Positions 25,242 through 33,597 of a DNA stretch of 64,000 nucleotides are shown piece by piece. This DNA comes from an uncultured Helicobacter sp. Lineage in GTDB: Bacteria; Campylobacterota; Campylobacteria; Campylobacterales; Helicobacteraceae. The stretch spans positions 62,001 through 126,000 of the forward strand of contig NZ_CALBGN010000019.1 of assembly GCF_937893305.1 (NCBI RefSeq), written 5' to 3'. The translations under genes and the position numbers were made by a program. Below the pieces are notes generated by a model. That model searched no databases and was not told the origin of the DNA. It saw only the letters and a program-made list of their open reading frames with translations. Position 1 is the stretch's first letter, and every line of letters starts with the position of its first letter.

Positions 25242-28215
25242 ACACAATAAGCCCTCCAATCATCGCAATCCCCATAGGCGATTTTATCCCACTTCCAGCA
25301 CCTCCAGCAAGCGCTAAAGGCAGCATTCCAAAAACCATTGCAATAGTTGTCATTAAAATAGGACGCAATCTAAGCACACCCGCTTGTAAAATCGCATTGT
25401 TAAGATCCACTCCTTCTTCGCACTTCTCATTTGCCACATCAATAATTAGCGTTGCGTTTTTGCCTACAAGCCCCATTAAAAGCATTAATCCCATAATGCT
25501 AAACAAACTTAAACTTGCTCCACTTAAAAACAACGCTAAAAACGCCCCTGTAAAACTTAAAGGTAAAGTTATCATAATAATCACAGGTTGCAACAATGAT
25601 TCATACAAAGACGCTAAAATAAAATAAATTAAAAATAATGCAGAAACCATTGCCACAACAAAAGCAGCATTTGTTTCTTGCATATATTTTGCATATCCTT
25701 CAATTTTATAATGCACGCCATTTTCTAACCATTGCGCTTTGTTTTGCTCTAAATAGTTAGTTGCTTCTCCTAAACTTACATTTTCACTTAAATTTGCATA
25801 TACCATCACACTGCGCTGCCTATCATATCGCTTCACATTTGTAACCGCTCCTACTTCTTCAATCTCTACAAGCCCATCTAAAAATACATTTTCCCCTTGT
25901 GCATTTCTAAGACTAAGATAGCTAATATCTGCAATAGAATCCTTTTTTGTGCTAAGTAAGACAATATTATACTCCTTGCCATTTTCGCGATAATAAGAAA
26001 TCTCTTGCGCTCCACTAAAAGCACTATTTAACGCCAAAGCAATTTCTTTTGCACTAAAACCATAATGTGCCGCTAAAGCACGATTAATCTTAAGTCTAAT
26101 TTGTGGAGTATTTGCTTTAATATCTGTATGAATATCGCGATATTTTCCACTTTGCTCCATTAGATCTTGAATCTTTTGCACACTTCTTGCAAGCACTTTT
26201 GGATCTTGTGAAAAAATCGCCATTTGCAAAGGAGAATCATCTTCGCCTAAGCTAATTTGTGGAATCTCAATAATAGCAATCTCCATTTTAAAGCGTTCTT
26301 CAAAAGGTTTGTAATATTCTCGCAATGACTCTATGATTTCTTTAAGAGAGCGTTCGCGCTTATCATAAGGACTAAGACGCACATAAATCTTCGCTTCATA
26401 CACCTTCTGCTCTGCAGTAAAACCGATATTTAAAATGCTATATTCTACTTCACTTAAAGATTGTAAATGTTCTTGAATCTCTAAAGTTTGTCGTTGCATT
26501 TCTTCTATTGTAATTCCAGGTTTGCTTGTGAGTTTAATGTCAAACTCCGCCTTATCCTCTGAGGGCAAAAACTCAATCCCCAATCGCGTAACCAAAAACA
26601 AAGACACCACAAACACACTTAAGATTCCACCTATTACAAGGGCTTTATGATTTAATACCCATTGCAATATTCTTGCATAAAATTGTTCCAAACTCTTAAA
26701 ATATTTCTCACTCCAAAGATAAAATCCATTATTTAATGCTTGCGTATCTACAAGGCGCGCACTTAACATAGGAATAAAAGTAATTACCACCAAATAAGAA
26801 ATCACAATCGCCCCAGCTAAAGTAATCCCAAAAGAAGTAAAAAATCTTCCTGTTACTCCACTCATATTTGCAATAGGGATAAATACAGCAAGCAACATAC
26901 AAGAAATCGCCACAAGCGCAAAACCAATCTCTTTTACTCCTTCATAAGCTGCTTTTTTGCGTTCTTCTCCATTTTCAATCTTTTTATAAATATTCTCAAT
27001 CACTACAATTGCATCATCAATAATAATTCCAATAGCAAGCGTTATAGCAATCATTGTAGCAAGATTTAGCGTCATATCAAAAGCATACATCAGAGCAAAA
27101 ACGCCCATTATGGAAGTGGGGATACTAAGACTTGCAATAAAAGTAATGCGCCAATTCCGCAAAAACAAAAGCACCACAAACACCGCTAAAAATGCCCCTA
27201 AAATCAAGTCAAACTCCACAGCAGCAATAGAGTCTTTAATATAGTTTGTTGTATCGCGCACAAGATGCAAATCATATTTTTCACTCATTGCTTGAAGTTC
27301 TGGCAAAATCTCTTTAATAGAGTTTGCAATCTCAATTTCATTTGCTCCTGTGATTTTTTGCACTTCTAATAAAATTCCACTATTGCTCCCTTGTGGTGTT
27401 GCAAGATTTGAAAAACTTCTTTTCTCTTTTGTGGAATCCAAAATCAACGCAATATCACTAAGTTTAATCCCTTGCGCAATAAGAAGATTTCCTAGGTCTT
27501 GCACGCTTGTCGCATCAGCTTTTGTTAAAATTTTCCACTCTTGCTTTCCAGAGATTAATCTCCCTCCATCAATCTCAATATTTTGCGCATTGATTGCGCG
27601 AGCAATATCACTAAAGCTAAGATTATATTTATTTAGTGCAGTTGGATTTGGACTAATTTTAATTTCTCTCTCCAAATATCCCACTAAATTAACTTTTCCA
27701 ACGCCTTTAATCCGTTGAATTAAGGGTTTAATATTTAAATCGGCATGTAAGTTTAAATCTAGTAATTCTTGTGTTGTTTTTATCGCAGTTTTTGGTGTGA
27801 TAAAGAGTGAAACAATGGGCGCACCACCTACATCAAACTTTTCAACAATAGGAGATTTCACTTCACTTCCAAAACGAATTGTAGAAATCTTATCACGCAC
27901 ATCATTTGCAGCAATATTAATATCTTTTTCTAGCTCAAACTCCACAACAACAATACTCACACTATCAGCACTTGTAGAAGTGATTTTTTTAAGCGATTCA
28001 ATTCCACTTACCGCCTCTTCAATCCTATCTGTTACCTTTCCTTCTACAATTTCTGGATTTGCTCCGGGATAAATTGTTGTAATTGTAATCACAGGCACAT
28101 CAACATTAGGATAAAGCGATACACTAAGACGCCTTAATCCATCACTTCCAAAAAATACTAGAGCTAGCACAAACATCAAAGCACTAATAGGGTGCGTAAT
28201 AGCAAATTTTGACAT
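25156..28215 (-). CDS. RND-family efflux pump inner-membrane transporter (HefC/CmeF type)
   Basis: The 1019-residue protein is a proton-driven HAE1-type RND transporter that exports drugs, bile salts or other amphiphiles through an outer-membrane channel. It has the twelve-helix, two-large-loop layout and the N-terminal YPNVDVPVITI block. The charged GIIIDDAIVVIENI helix carries the Asp pair needed for proton relay, and the duplicated second half is intact. The ATG overlaps the stop of the periplasmic adaptor gene (TAATG). The set corresponds to hefA-hefB-hefC of H. pylori and cmeD-cmeE-cmeF of C. jejuni, but here the channel gene is separated by about 3.2 kb. Confidence 0.93.
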   Translation of the reverse strand: MSKFAITHPISALMFVLALVFFGSDGLRRLSVSLYPNVDVPVITITTIYPGANPEIVEGKVTDRIEEAVSGIESLKKITSTSADSVSIVVVEFELEKDINIAANDVRDKISTIRFGSEVKSPIVEKFDVGGAPIVSLFITPKTAIKTTQELLDLNLHADLNIKPLIQRIKGVGKVNLVGYLEREIKISPNPTALNKYNLSFSDIARAINAQNIEIDGGRLISGKQEWKILTKADATSVQDLGNLLIAQGIKLSDIALILDSTKEKRSFSNLATPQGSNSGILLEVQKITGANEIEIANSIKEILPELQAMSEKYDLHLVRDTTNYIKDSIAAVEFDLILGAFLAVFVVLLFLRNWRITFIASLSIPTSIMGVFALMYAFDMTLNLATMIAITLAIGIIIDDAIVVIENIYKKIENGEERKKAAYEGVKEIGFALVAISCMLLAVFIPIANMSGVTGRFFTSFGITLAGAIVISYLVVITFIPMLSARLVDTQALNNGFYLWSEKYFKSLEQFYARILQWVLNHKALVIGGILSVFVVSLFLVTRLGIEFLPSEDKAEFDIKLTSKPGITIEEMQRQTLEIQEHLQSLSEVEYSILNIGFTAEQKVYEAKIYVRLSPYDKRERSLKEIIESLREYYKPFEERFKMEIAIIEIPQISLGEDDSPLQMAIFSQDPKVLARSVQKIQDLMEQSGKYRDIHTDIKANTPQIRLKINRALAAHYGFSAKEIALALNSAFSGAQEISYYRENGKEYNIVLLSTKKDSIADISYLSLRNAQGENVFLDGLVEIEEVGAVTNVKRYDRQRSVMVYANLSENVSLGEATNYLEQNKAQWLENGVHYKIEGYAKYMQETNAAFVVAMVSALFLIYFILASLYESLLQPVIIMITLPLSFTGAFLALFLSGASLSLFSIMGLMLLMGLVGKNATLIIDVANEKCEEGVDLNNAILQAGVLRLRPILMTTIAMVFGMLPLALAGGAGSGIKSPMGIAMIGGLIVSMVLSLLIVPAFYKMLAPFDMRLRKWYA

Positions 28216-29039
28216 TACAGCACTCTTTTTTGTTTTTTGCTAGATTTTTTAGGAGAAAGATAAATCTTTCCATCACCAAAGATTCCAGATGGGATTTTAG
28301 ATTCCTTTATTAAACTTTCTGCAACAGCTTTTTTTGTGTTTTTATCAATACTTGGATAAATTTTATGAAGCGTAAGTTTAGAGTTTTGCAACACGCCATC
28401 AATACTATAAGCAAAACTATCGCCTACTTGAACTTGCTCAAAATAACGCGAATCAAAGCGAATAATTGCCTTTTTTTCTAGAGATTCTAATGCAAATGCC
28501 TTGCTTGAAATCGCCCCTACACCATCGCCAACTTCTACAAGTTTTTGAGTAATCACTCCGCTAAATGGAGCATAAAGAATCGTATTTTCTAGCAGTTCTT
28601 TTTGTAGTGCATAATTTGCTTCTGCGCGTTGCAGTTCAAAAACACTCGCCTTATATTCTGCTTTAATTTTTTCAAATGTATTTAAATCTAATGCGTCCTT
28701 AGATTTTTCATAGCGTTTAAATTGATTTGCAAGAAAGCTATGTTTCGCTCTTAATGCCTCTAAGCTTGCTTTTGCAATTTGTGTATTTTCTCTTAAATCT
28801 TTTGCTCTTAACTCTAGTAGTTTATCACCCTTTTTAACCACACTACCAACTTCTACATAAATCTTATCTACAACTCCATTTGCACTAAGAGCTAAAAGTG
28901 CGCTTTGCACCGCTTGAATTTCAAAGGTGGCATACACTTCCTTTTGCGTCTGTGAAACTTGTGTGTCAATTTGTATTTGCGATTCTGCCTTAAGCCCAAG
29001 TGTTGCTACAATAATAATCCCACAAATCCAAGTTTTCAA
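28215..29039 (-). CDS. RND efflux periplasmic adaptor (HefB/CmeE type)
   Basis: The 274-residue adaptor joins the inner-membrane pump to the outer-membrane channel. It has a signal peptide (about 1-18) and a split lipoyl-like domain (VDKIYVEVGSVVKKGDKLLEL, then APFSGVITQKLVEVGDGV). The two halves flank an alpha-hairpin of about 80 residues, and a beta-barrel domain follows. It is short compared with AcrA-type adaptors (about 380), but short adaptors are normal for HefB and CmeE. It ends within the start codon of the pump gene. Confidence 0.9.
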   Translation of the reverse strand: MKTWICGIIIVATLGLKAESQIQIDTQVSQTQKEVYATFEIQAVQSALLALSANGVVDKIYVEVGSVVKKGDKLLELRAKDLRENTQIAKASLEALRAKHSFLANQFKRYEKSKDALDLNTFEKIKAEYKASVFELQRAEANYALQKELLENTILYAPFSGVITQKLVEVGDGVGAISSKAFALESLEKKAIIRFDSRYFEQVQVGDSFAYSIDGVLQNSKLTLHKIYPSIDKNTKKAVAESLIKESKIPSGIFGDGKIYLSPKKSSKKQKRVL

Positions 29040-29107
29040 AAGCCTTCCTTACAATGCTAAATTCCCCTTGTTCTTTGTTATTGTAGTCCTTTTCTCTTAA
29101 AACTTCC

Positions 29108-30748
29108 CTATGCTTCTTTTTCAAATTTAGGACGCAATTTGTCTTTTTCGCTTAACTCGCTAAATAAAAGCATACTCTCTACACTTCTAATTTTGTATAA
29201 ATCCAAAGCAGCAAGAGTAGAACCATCCCCTTTTACAAGCGTGAAGCCTATTTGCCCATTTGTGAGCATATCTTTTTGAATAAATTGTATGCCTAAATCT
29301 GCTAAAGATATGATTCCATTATCCGTTTGCACTCCAACTTGTGTAAAGTCAAGTTTGTTTAGCTCTTCTTCATTTAGGCTTACTGCATTACTCATTGTGC
29401 TAGCTCTCTGCTGTTTTTCTGTGAGATTAAACTCACCATCAGTTACAAAAACATCTCTTATATCAACACTCACACTTCTCCCAGAATCAAAAACAAAAGA
29501 CAATTTTCCATCATCGTGAAGCTTCATCGCCACAACAGAATCCATATCTTTTAGAGAATGCGCATATTGCTCTGCTGTTTTTGGGTCATTTAAGCCTTGA
29601 TAAAATTCTTTAAACTTCGCTTCGCTAAACTTCATTCCCGTAATCACTTGAAACTCTCTTTGAATAGCAAGTTTATTAACAGGTTCTCTAAAATTAACTC
29701 TGCCATTTAAATCTATAGATTGCTTATTATCTTGTCTGTAATAGTCGTTATACATTGCATTGAAACGATTCCGTATATCACCAAGATGACTAGAAGCCGT
29801 TGTCTTGTTAGCTTCATTGCGTCCATCATAAATACTAAAGCGCAATTCCTCTAAATGCGTCCTTTTATTTACCCCTGTTTTCTTATAGGCAAACTTTAGG
29901 GATTCCATTATATCTGCATACACAAAGCGTTCTAATCCAAACCCATCTTTATAACTCTCCCTTAAATCTATCCAGCCATCTTCTGTGCCATTGTTTTTAA
30001 AGAATAACCTTAAATTCTTAATACTCTTTTCGTCTATTCTTTTATAGCTTTCTTCTGGGCGAAACAAACTGATTCCATTTTTTAACTTGCTATGTCCATA
30101 TTTTGAAATCTCGGCGTCTATGTCCTTTTGCGTATTAACAAATTTTGTTAAATCTAGAGCATTATACACATCACTAAGTTTTAGCACCACTTCTTCACCT
30201 TCAGAGTTATAACCCTTAAGCTTTAATTTATCAAAATACTCATCATCGGCATCTAAAAAACCATCTTGGTTGATATCTAAATTAATAAGCTTGCCCATAC
30301 TGCTAATTTTTCCAGCATCATATTTGCCATTCATATTATCCAAGTCTAAAAAGACTTCCATTTTCCCAACAGGTGTATCAAGGTAACTAGATCTTCCAGC
30401 AGCATTTAAAACATCTCCATAAAATCCTGAAATTCCACTTTTTGAAAAACTATTATAAGCAGAATCAAAGATTATGTTTCCATATTTATCATATGATGCA
30501 TTATGTGAGTAGAAATTTGGAGTAAAGTAATTAAGCTTATTCGCATCTAGTCCATAATCACCTCCTAAAATTCTATCAACCTTAGTATTCATTGCTGCAG
30601 CTTTGCTAAGCTCTAAACGCTCTTGTTCTCGTCTCTTTATTTCTTCTAATTCTTGTGATGTGATTTTAAAACCATTAGGCAAACTAGATTGTAAGCTCAA
30701 ATTGTTTATGCTAGCTGCTGTTAAATTAAATTGACTATCAACCTTCAT
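29108..30748 (-). CDS. uncharacterised EF-hand protein (546 aa)
   Basis: I do not recognise the family. The protein has no signal peptide or membrane helix. A textbook EF-hand calcium loop, DINQDGFLDADDE, lies near residue 170 with acidic or Asn residues at loop positions 1, 3, 5, 9 and 12. A degenerate second loop, DLDNMNGKYDAGK, lies about 25 residues earlier. The N-terminal 60 residues are rich in Asn, Ser, Glu and Lys and could be an export signal for a flagellar-type secretion route, which is speculation. AAGGAGG lies 8 bases before the ATG. The gene sits between the outer-membrane channel gene and the adaptor gene of the efflux locus, on the same strand, 68 bases before the adaptor. Confidence 0.85.
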   Translation of the reverse strand: MKVDSQFNLTAASINNLSLQSSLPNGFKITSQELEEIKRREQERLELSKAAAMNTKVDRILGGDYGLDANKLNYFTPNFYSHNASYDKYGNIIFDSAYNSFSKSGISGFYGDVLNAAGRSSYLDTPVGKMEVFLDLDNMNGKYDAGKISSMGKLINLDINQDGFLDADDEYFDKLKLKGYNSEGEEVVLKLSDVYNALDLTKFVNTQKDIDAEISKYGHSKLKNGISLFRPEESYKRIDEKSIKNLRLFFKNNGTEDGWIDLRESYKDGFGLERFVYADIMESLKFAYKKTGVNKRTHLEELRFSIYDGRNEANKTTASSHLGDIRNRFNAMYNDYYRQDNKQSIDLNGRVNFREPVNKLAIQREFQVITGMKFSEAKFKEFYQGLNDPKTAEQYAHSLKDMDSVVAMKLHDDGKLSFVFDSGRSVSVDIRDVFVTDGEFNLTEKQQRASTMSNAVSLNEEELNKLDFTQVGVQTDNGIISLADLGIQFIQKDMLTNGQIGFTLVKGDGSTLAALDLYKIRSVESMLLFSELSEKDKLRPKFEKEA

Positions 30749-30791
30749 TAAATGACCTCCTTGATTTTATCGTTGCTAGATTTACATTGAG

Positions 30792-31022
30792 ATTTTTCAC
30801 GCTGACAAAAAAATGTTAAAAAAATGGGACAATTAGATAAAAAAGAAATAGTATATAAGCAGCCAATGGTAGGGACGCCCACTTCCTACACTCAAGCCCA
30901 AAGTCTTGATGGGCGACTGGTTCAAAAGAACATTTCATCGACTGCTAAAGAGATTATACCACAGCAAGACAAATCCACAAAGGACTTTAAATCAAAATTT
31001 AAAGAATTTAACACCAAGAAAA
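30792..31022 (+). repeat. direct repeat, copy 1 (~230 bp)
   Basis: Copy 1 of a long direct repeat; copy 2 lies at 31901-32132, offset 1110 bases. About a dozen substitutions and one single-base deletion separate them. The repeats bracket the rha gene and the 5' part of the adjacent gene, so the locus looks like a tandem duplication that has lost part of one unit. Confidence 0.9.
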
Positions 31023-31063
31023 CACATACTTTTAAATCTATAAGTAAGGAGTTGAAACGATGA
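30792..31063 (+). pseudogene. truncated copy of the downstream 199-aa phage-type gene (3' part only)
   Basis: This stretch is about 95% identical to the 3' part of the gene at 31616-32215, from its 'IFHA' codons on. A one-base deletion within the A-rich run just before ATG 30824 breaks the original frame. From that ATG an open frame of 79 codons (MGQLDKKEIVYKQ...) remains and ends in ATGA with the rha start. After about 31022 the similarity stops and the tail differs. It may still be translated and couple to rha, but it lacks the putative nuclease domain, so I treat it as a fragment. Confidence 0.75.
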
Positions 31064-31626
31064 ATATGGTTATTAATAAACAAGAAGTTGTTTTTGAAAA
31101 CAAAGATAATCAAATCTTTTGCACTAGTTTAGATGTGGCTAAGGTTTTTGGAAAAAGGCACAATGATGTTTTAAGAGCTATTGAAAACATTTTAAATGAT
31201 TTACAAGAAATAGGGGATTTGCAAGCCAAACGCAATTTTACGCAAACCTACAGAAATGTTGAAATTAGGGGTTTTAGTAAAGTTCAAGGAAAAATAAGAA
31301 AAGATCGTTGTTATAATCTTACTCGTGATGGCTTCTCACTTTTAGCAATGGGCTTTACAGGAAAAACTGCACTACAATGGAAAATCGCCTTTTTAAATGC
31401 CTTTAACGAAATGGAAAGACTTCTAAAAAAGGAACTTCTAAATCCTAATAAATACATCATAGATTTAATGGCACTTGTGCAACCAAATTTGCCTCAAAGC
31501 GATTACAAAATTAGTGTAATTATAACAGATAAACCTTACTCAAAAGAAGCTAAAAATATTTTTTCTTTAGATTATCTTGTTGATAATCGCACACCAAAAG
31601 ATCCAAAGGATTCTAATGAGCGATAA
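31060..31626 (+). CDS. Rha-family phage regulatory protein
   Basis: Rha (pRha) proteins are temperate-phage regulators that interfere with growth of phages in some hosts; the family binds DNA but its role is poorly known. The 188-residue protein has the N-terminal TSLDVAKVFGKRHNDVLRAIENI block and the signature YNLTRDGFSLLAMGFTGKTALQWKIAFLNAFNEME. The C-terminal ~55 residues are unlike the family core. AAGGAG lies 8 bases before ATG 31060; a second ATG at 31066 is possible. It sits alone with one companion gene between efflux genes, with no phage structural, integrase or lysis genes nearby. Confidence 0.88.
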   Translation: MNMVINKQEVVFENKDNQIFCTSLDVAKVFGKRHNDVLRAIENILNDLQEIGDLQAKRNFTQTYRNVEIRGFSKVQGKIRKDRCYNLTRDGFSLLAMGFTGKTALQWKIAFLNAFNEMERLLKKELLNPNKYIIDLMALVQPNLPQSDYKISVIITDKPYSKEAKNIFSLDYLVDNRTPKDPKDSNER

Positions 31627-32215
31627 AGAATTAGAAATTTTTGAACTTTGTGAAAAATTAGTAGATCTTTTAGGGGATAAAGAAGCAATCGCTGATTTAC
31701 AAACTTTACTAGACAGACACCCTGAAATGTTTCAAAACAAAAAACAGGTTGCCAGCTTAATCAAAAAAGTTGTCAATGATCCTGAAATTATTATCAACAA
31801 TCCAACTCCAAAAAGTGAAAAAGACTACATTGCAGGGAAAAAACTAAACGAAAAGAAAATGGGTGAAGTAGGGATTCGAAAAGATGAAAATATCAGCAAA
31901 ATTTTTCACGCTAACGAAAAAAATGTTAAAAAAATGGGACAATTAGATAAAAAAGAAGTAGTATATAAGCAGTCAATGGTAGGGACGCCCACTTCCTACA
32001 CTCAAGCCCAAAGTCTTGACGAGCGACTGGTTCAAAAGAACATTTCATCGACTGCTAATGAAATTATACCACAGCAAGACAAATCCGCAAAGGATTTTAA
32101 ATCAAAACTCAAAGAATTTAACACCAAAAAAGCAAAGACTACATTGCATAATATCGGTAAAAATATGCAAAAATTAAGTAAAATTTATTTAAAGCGTGTG
32201 TTTATCACTAAATAA
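31616..32215 (+). CDS. phage-associated protein, possible PBECR-type nuclease (199 aa)
   Basis: The start is set at ATG 31616, which has AAAGGA 5 bases upstream and overlaps the rha stop; an earlier in-frame ATG at 31577 lies inside rha. The N-terminal 40 residues (ELCEKLVDLLGDKEAIADLQ) are helical. Residues about 45-105 (KKQVASLIKKVVNDPEIIINNP...GEVGIRKDENISKIFHAN) resemble, by pattern, the phage barnase-EndoU-colicin-RelE-like nuclease families seen after phage head proteins and in toxins. That identification is tentative. The basic C-terminal tail (about 107-175) is the part duplicated at 30792. No immunity gene is recognised beside it. Confidence 0.7.
   Translation: MSDKELEIFELCEKLVDLLGDKEAIADLQTLLDRHPEMFQNKKQVASLIKKVVNDPEIIINNPTPKSEKDYIAGKKLNEKKMGEVGIRKDENISKIFHANEKNVKKMGQLDKKEVVYKQSMVGTPTSYTQAQSLDERLVQKNISSTANEIIPQQDKSAKDFKSKLKEFNTKKAKTTLHNIGKNMQKLSKIYLKRVFITK
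31901..32132 (+). repeat. direct repeat, copy 2 (~230 bp)
   Basis: Copy 2 of the direct repeat described at 30792. This copy is in frame within the 199-residue gene and encodes its C-terminal half. Confidence 0.9.
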
Positions 32216-32217
32216 TC

Positions 32218-33489
32218 TTAATCCACAAATTCCGCTAGCGCATTTCCGTTTTTATAAAGAAATTCTGCCTTTTTTATCTCATAATCAAAGCGCGCTTCAT
32301 CATAAAAACTTTGTGCGTTTAAAAGCGTGCTTAACGCATTTAAATACTGCGTATAATCAATAAGTTGTGCATTAAATTTTTCTTTTGCATAAGAATATGC
32401 CACAGAAGCAGACTTCACACTAGATTTTGCCCAAGCAATTTTCTCTTTCGCACTCTTTAATGCTTCTTTTGCAATAATTAATTCTTTTTCTTGCGTGTCT
32501 TTTAAATACGCATATTCAAAGTGTGAAGCAAGTGCATTTAAGCGCGCACTCTCTCTTGCTCTTAAAGTTGCAAAACTATCAAAAAGTGTGAAACTTATAG
32601 AGATTCCAAAGACATTTTGATAGCTTGGATCTTCTAAGGGGATGTTAAAAGGGAGTAATGGAATATTGCGATTGTGGTAATTATAGCGCGTGTAGCGGTT
32701 GCTTAAAGCAATTGTTGGCAAATAAGTATATTGTGATTTTACATTCTCTATTGCTTTTGTGGCATAGAAATTTGCTTGCAAATCTTCTCTTGTCTGCTTA
32801 GGTGCTTGCAAAGAAACTTCTTGAAGTTTTGCGCGCATATTAAGTGCTGTTACTTGTATCCCACTTAGAAGTGAAAGTTGTTCTAAATGCGCTCTATAAG
32901 CTAGCTTTACAGACTCTATTGCATAAGAATTTTGATAATTTTGTGCTTTAATTGCTTCTAGCGTATCTAAAGCAGCAAGCCCAACAGCATAAAATTTCTC
33001 ATATCTTACAAGACTTTCTTCAAGTTCTTTTTGCTGGTTCTTTAGTGCATTTAGTTTGCTTTGCGCGCTTAAAGCACTAAAATATTCTTGAATAATTTTT
33101 AATTCTAATTGATCTTTTGTGCTATTACTTTGAGCATCTTTTGCTTTAATCTTATACTCTGCAATCTCTAATTTTCCTTCACGCTTTAATCCATCAAAAA
33201 GTAGCCATTGCGCTTCTAAAAACGCTCCATCAACACGCTCAGGATAAAAAATATCAGGATTTAGCGTGTTTTGATAAGCATAACCTAGAGTAACTCTTGG
33301 TAAATACTCCGCAAAAATTGCTTTTTTCTCAGCTTCTAGTGCTTTAGATTCCGTTTTTCTAGCTTGAAGAAGTGGATTTTCACGCACATTTTGCAAAAGT
33401 GTTTTTAAATCTTGTGGTGTGGAATCTAAAAGACTCTCTGCGCACGCAAAATAAAAGCAACACAAAAGCAAAATAAACAATGTCTTCAA
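32218..33489 (-). CDS. TolC-family outer-membrane efflux channel (HefA/CmeD type)
   Basis: The 423-residue protein has a signal peptide ending near FACAES. It has two repeated helical halves typical of the outer membrane efflux family (for example YLPRVTLGYAYQN in the first and a YLPTIALSNRYTRYNY counterpart in the second), with long coiled-coil segments between. Length matches CmeD. It lies on the same strand as the adaptor and pump genes but is separated from them by the EF-hand gene and the repeat-flanked phage module. It therefore probably has to be transcribed separately from them. It is divergent from pseB. Confidence 0.9.
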   Translation of the reverse strand: MKTLFILLLCCFYFACAESLLDSTPQDLKTLLQNVRENPLLQARKTESKALEAEKKAIFAEYLPRVTLGYAYQNTLNPDIFYPERVDGAFLEAQWLLFDGLKREGKLEIAEYKIKAKDAQSNSTKDQLELKIIQEYFSALSAQSKLNALKNQQKELEESLVRYEKFYAVGLAALDTLEAIKAQNYQNSYAIESVKLAYRAHLEQLSLLSGIQVTALNMRAKLQEVSLQAPKQTREDLQANFYATKAIENVKSQYTYLPTIALSNRYTRYNYHNRNIPLLPFNIPLEDPSYQNVFGISISFTLFDSFATLRARESARLNALASHFEYAYLKDTQEKELIIAKEALKSAKEKIAWAKSSVKSASVAYSYAKEKFNAQLIDYTQYLNALSTLLNAQSFYDEARFDYEIKKAEFLYKNGNALAEFVD

Positions 33490-33562
33490 AAATCACACTC
33501 CTTAAAAAGTCTCCATAAAATTTTATTTTACAAAACCTTAAATTAATAAAGATATTACTTGC

Positions 33563-33568
33563 TATAAT
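33563..33568 (+). promoter_or_regulatory. -10 box TATAAT for pseB-pseC-pseF
   Basis: TGC-TATAAT, an extended -10 element, lies 29 bases before the pseB ATG. A ribosome site AAAAAGGAT precedes the start. The 108-base region is shared with the divergent channel gene. Confidence 0.6.
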
Positions 33569-33597
33569 AGAACCTATTTTTTGCAAAAAGGATTTTA

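Noticed and set aside
30749..30790. CGATAA element upstream of the EF-hand gene as a sigma-28 flagellar promoter
   Set aside because: The -10-like part is present but no TAAA lies at the required spacing.
30818..30834. A7 runs before and after the fragment start, as possible phase-variation tracts
   Set aside because: A runs of this length are common in this AT-rich sequence and the gene is already a fragment; no evidence of switching.
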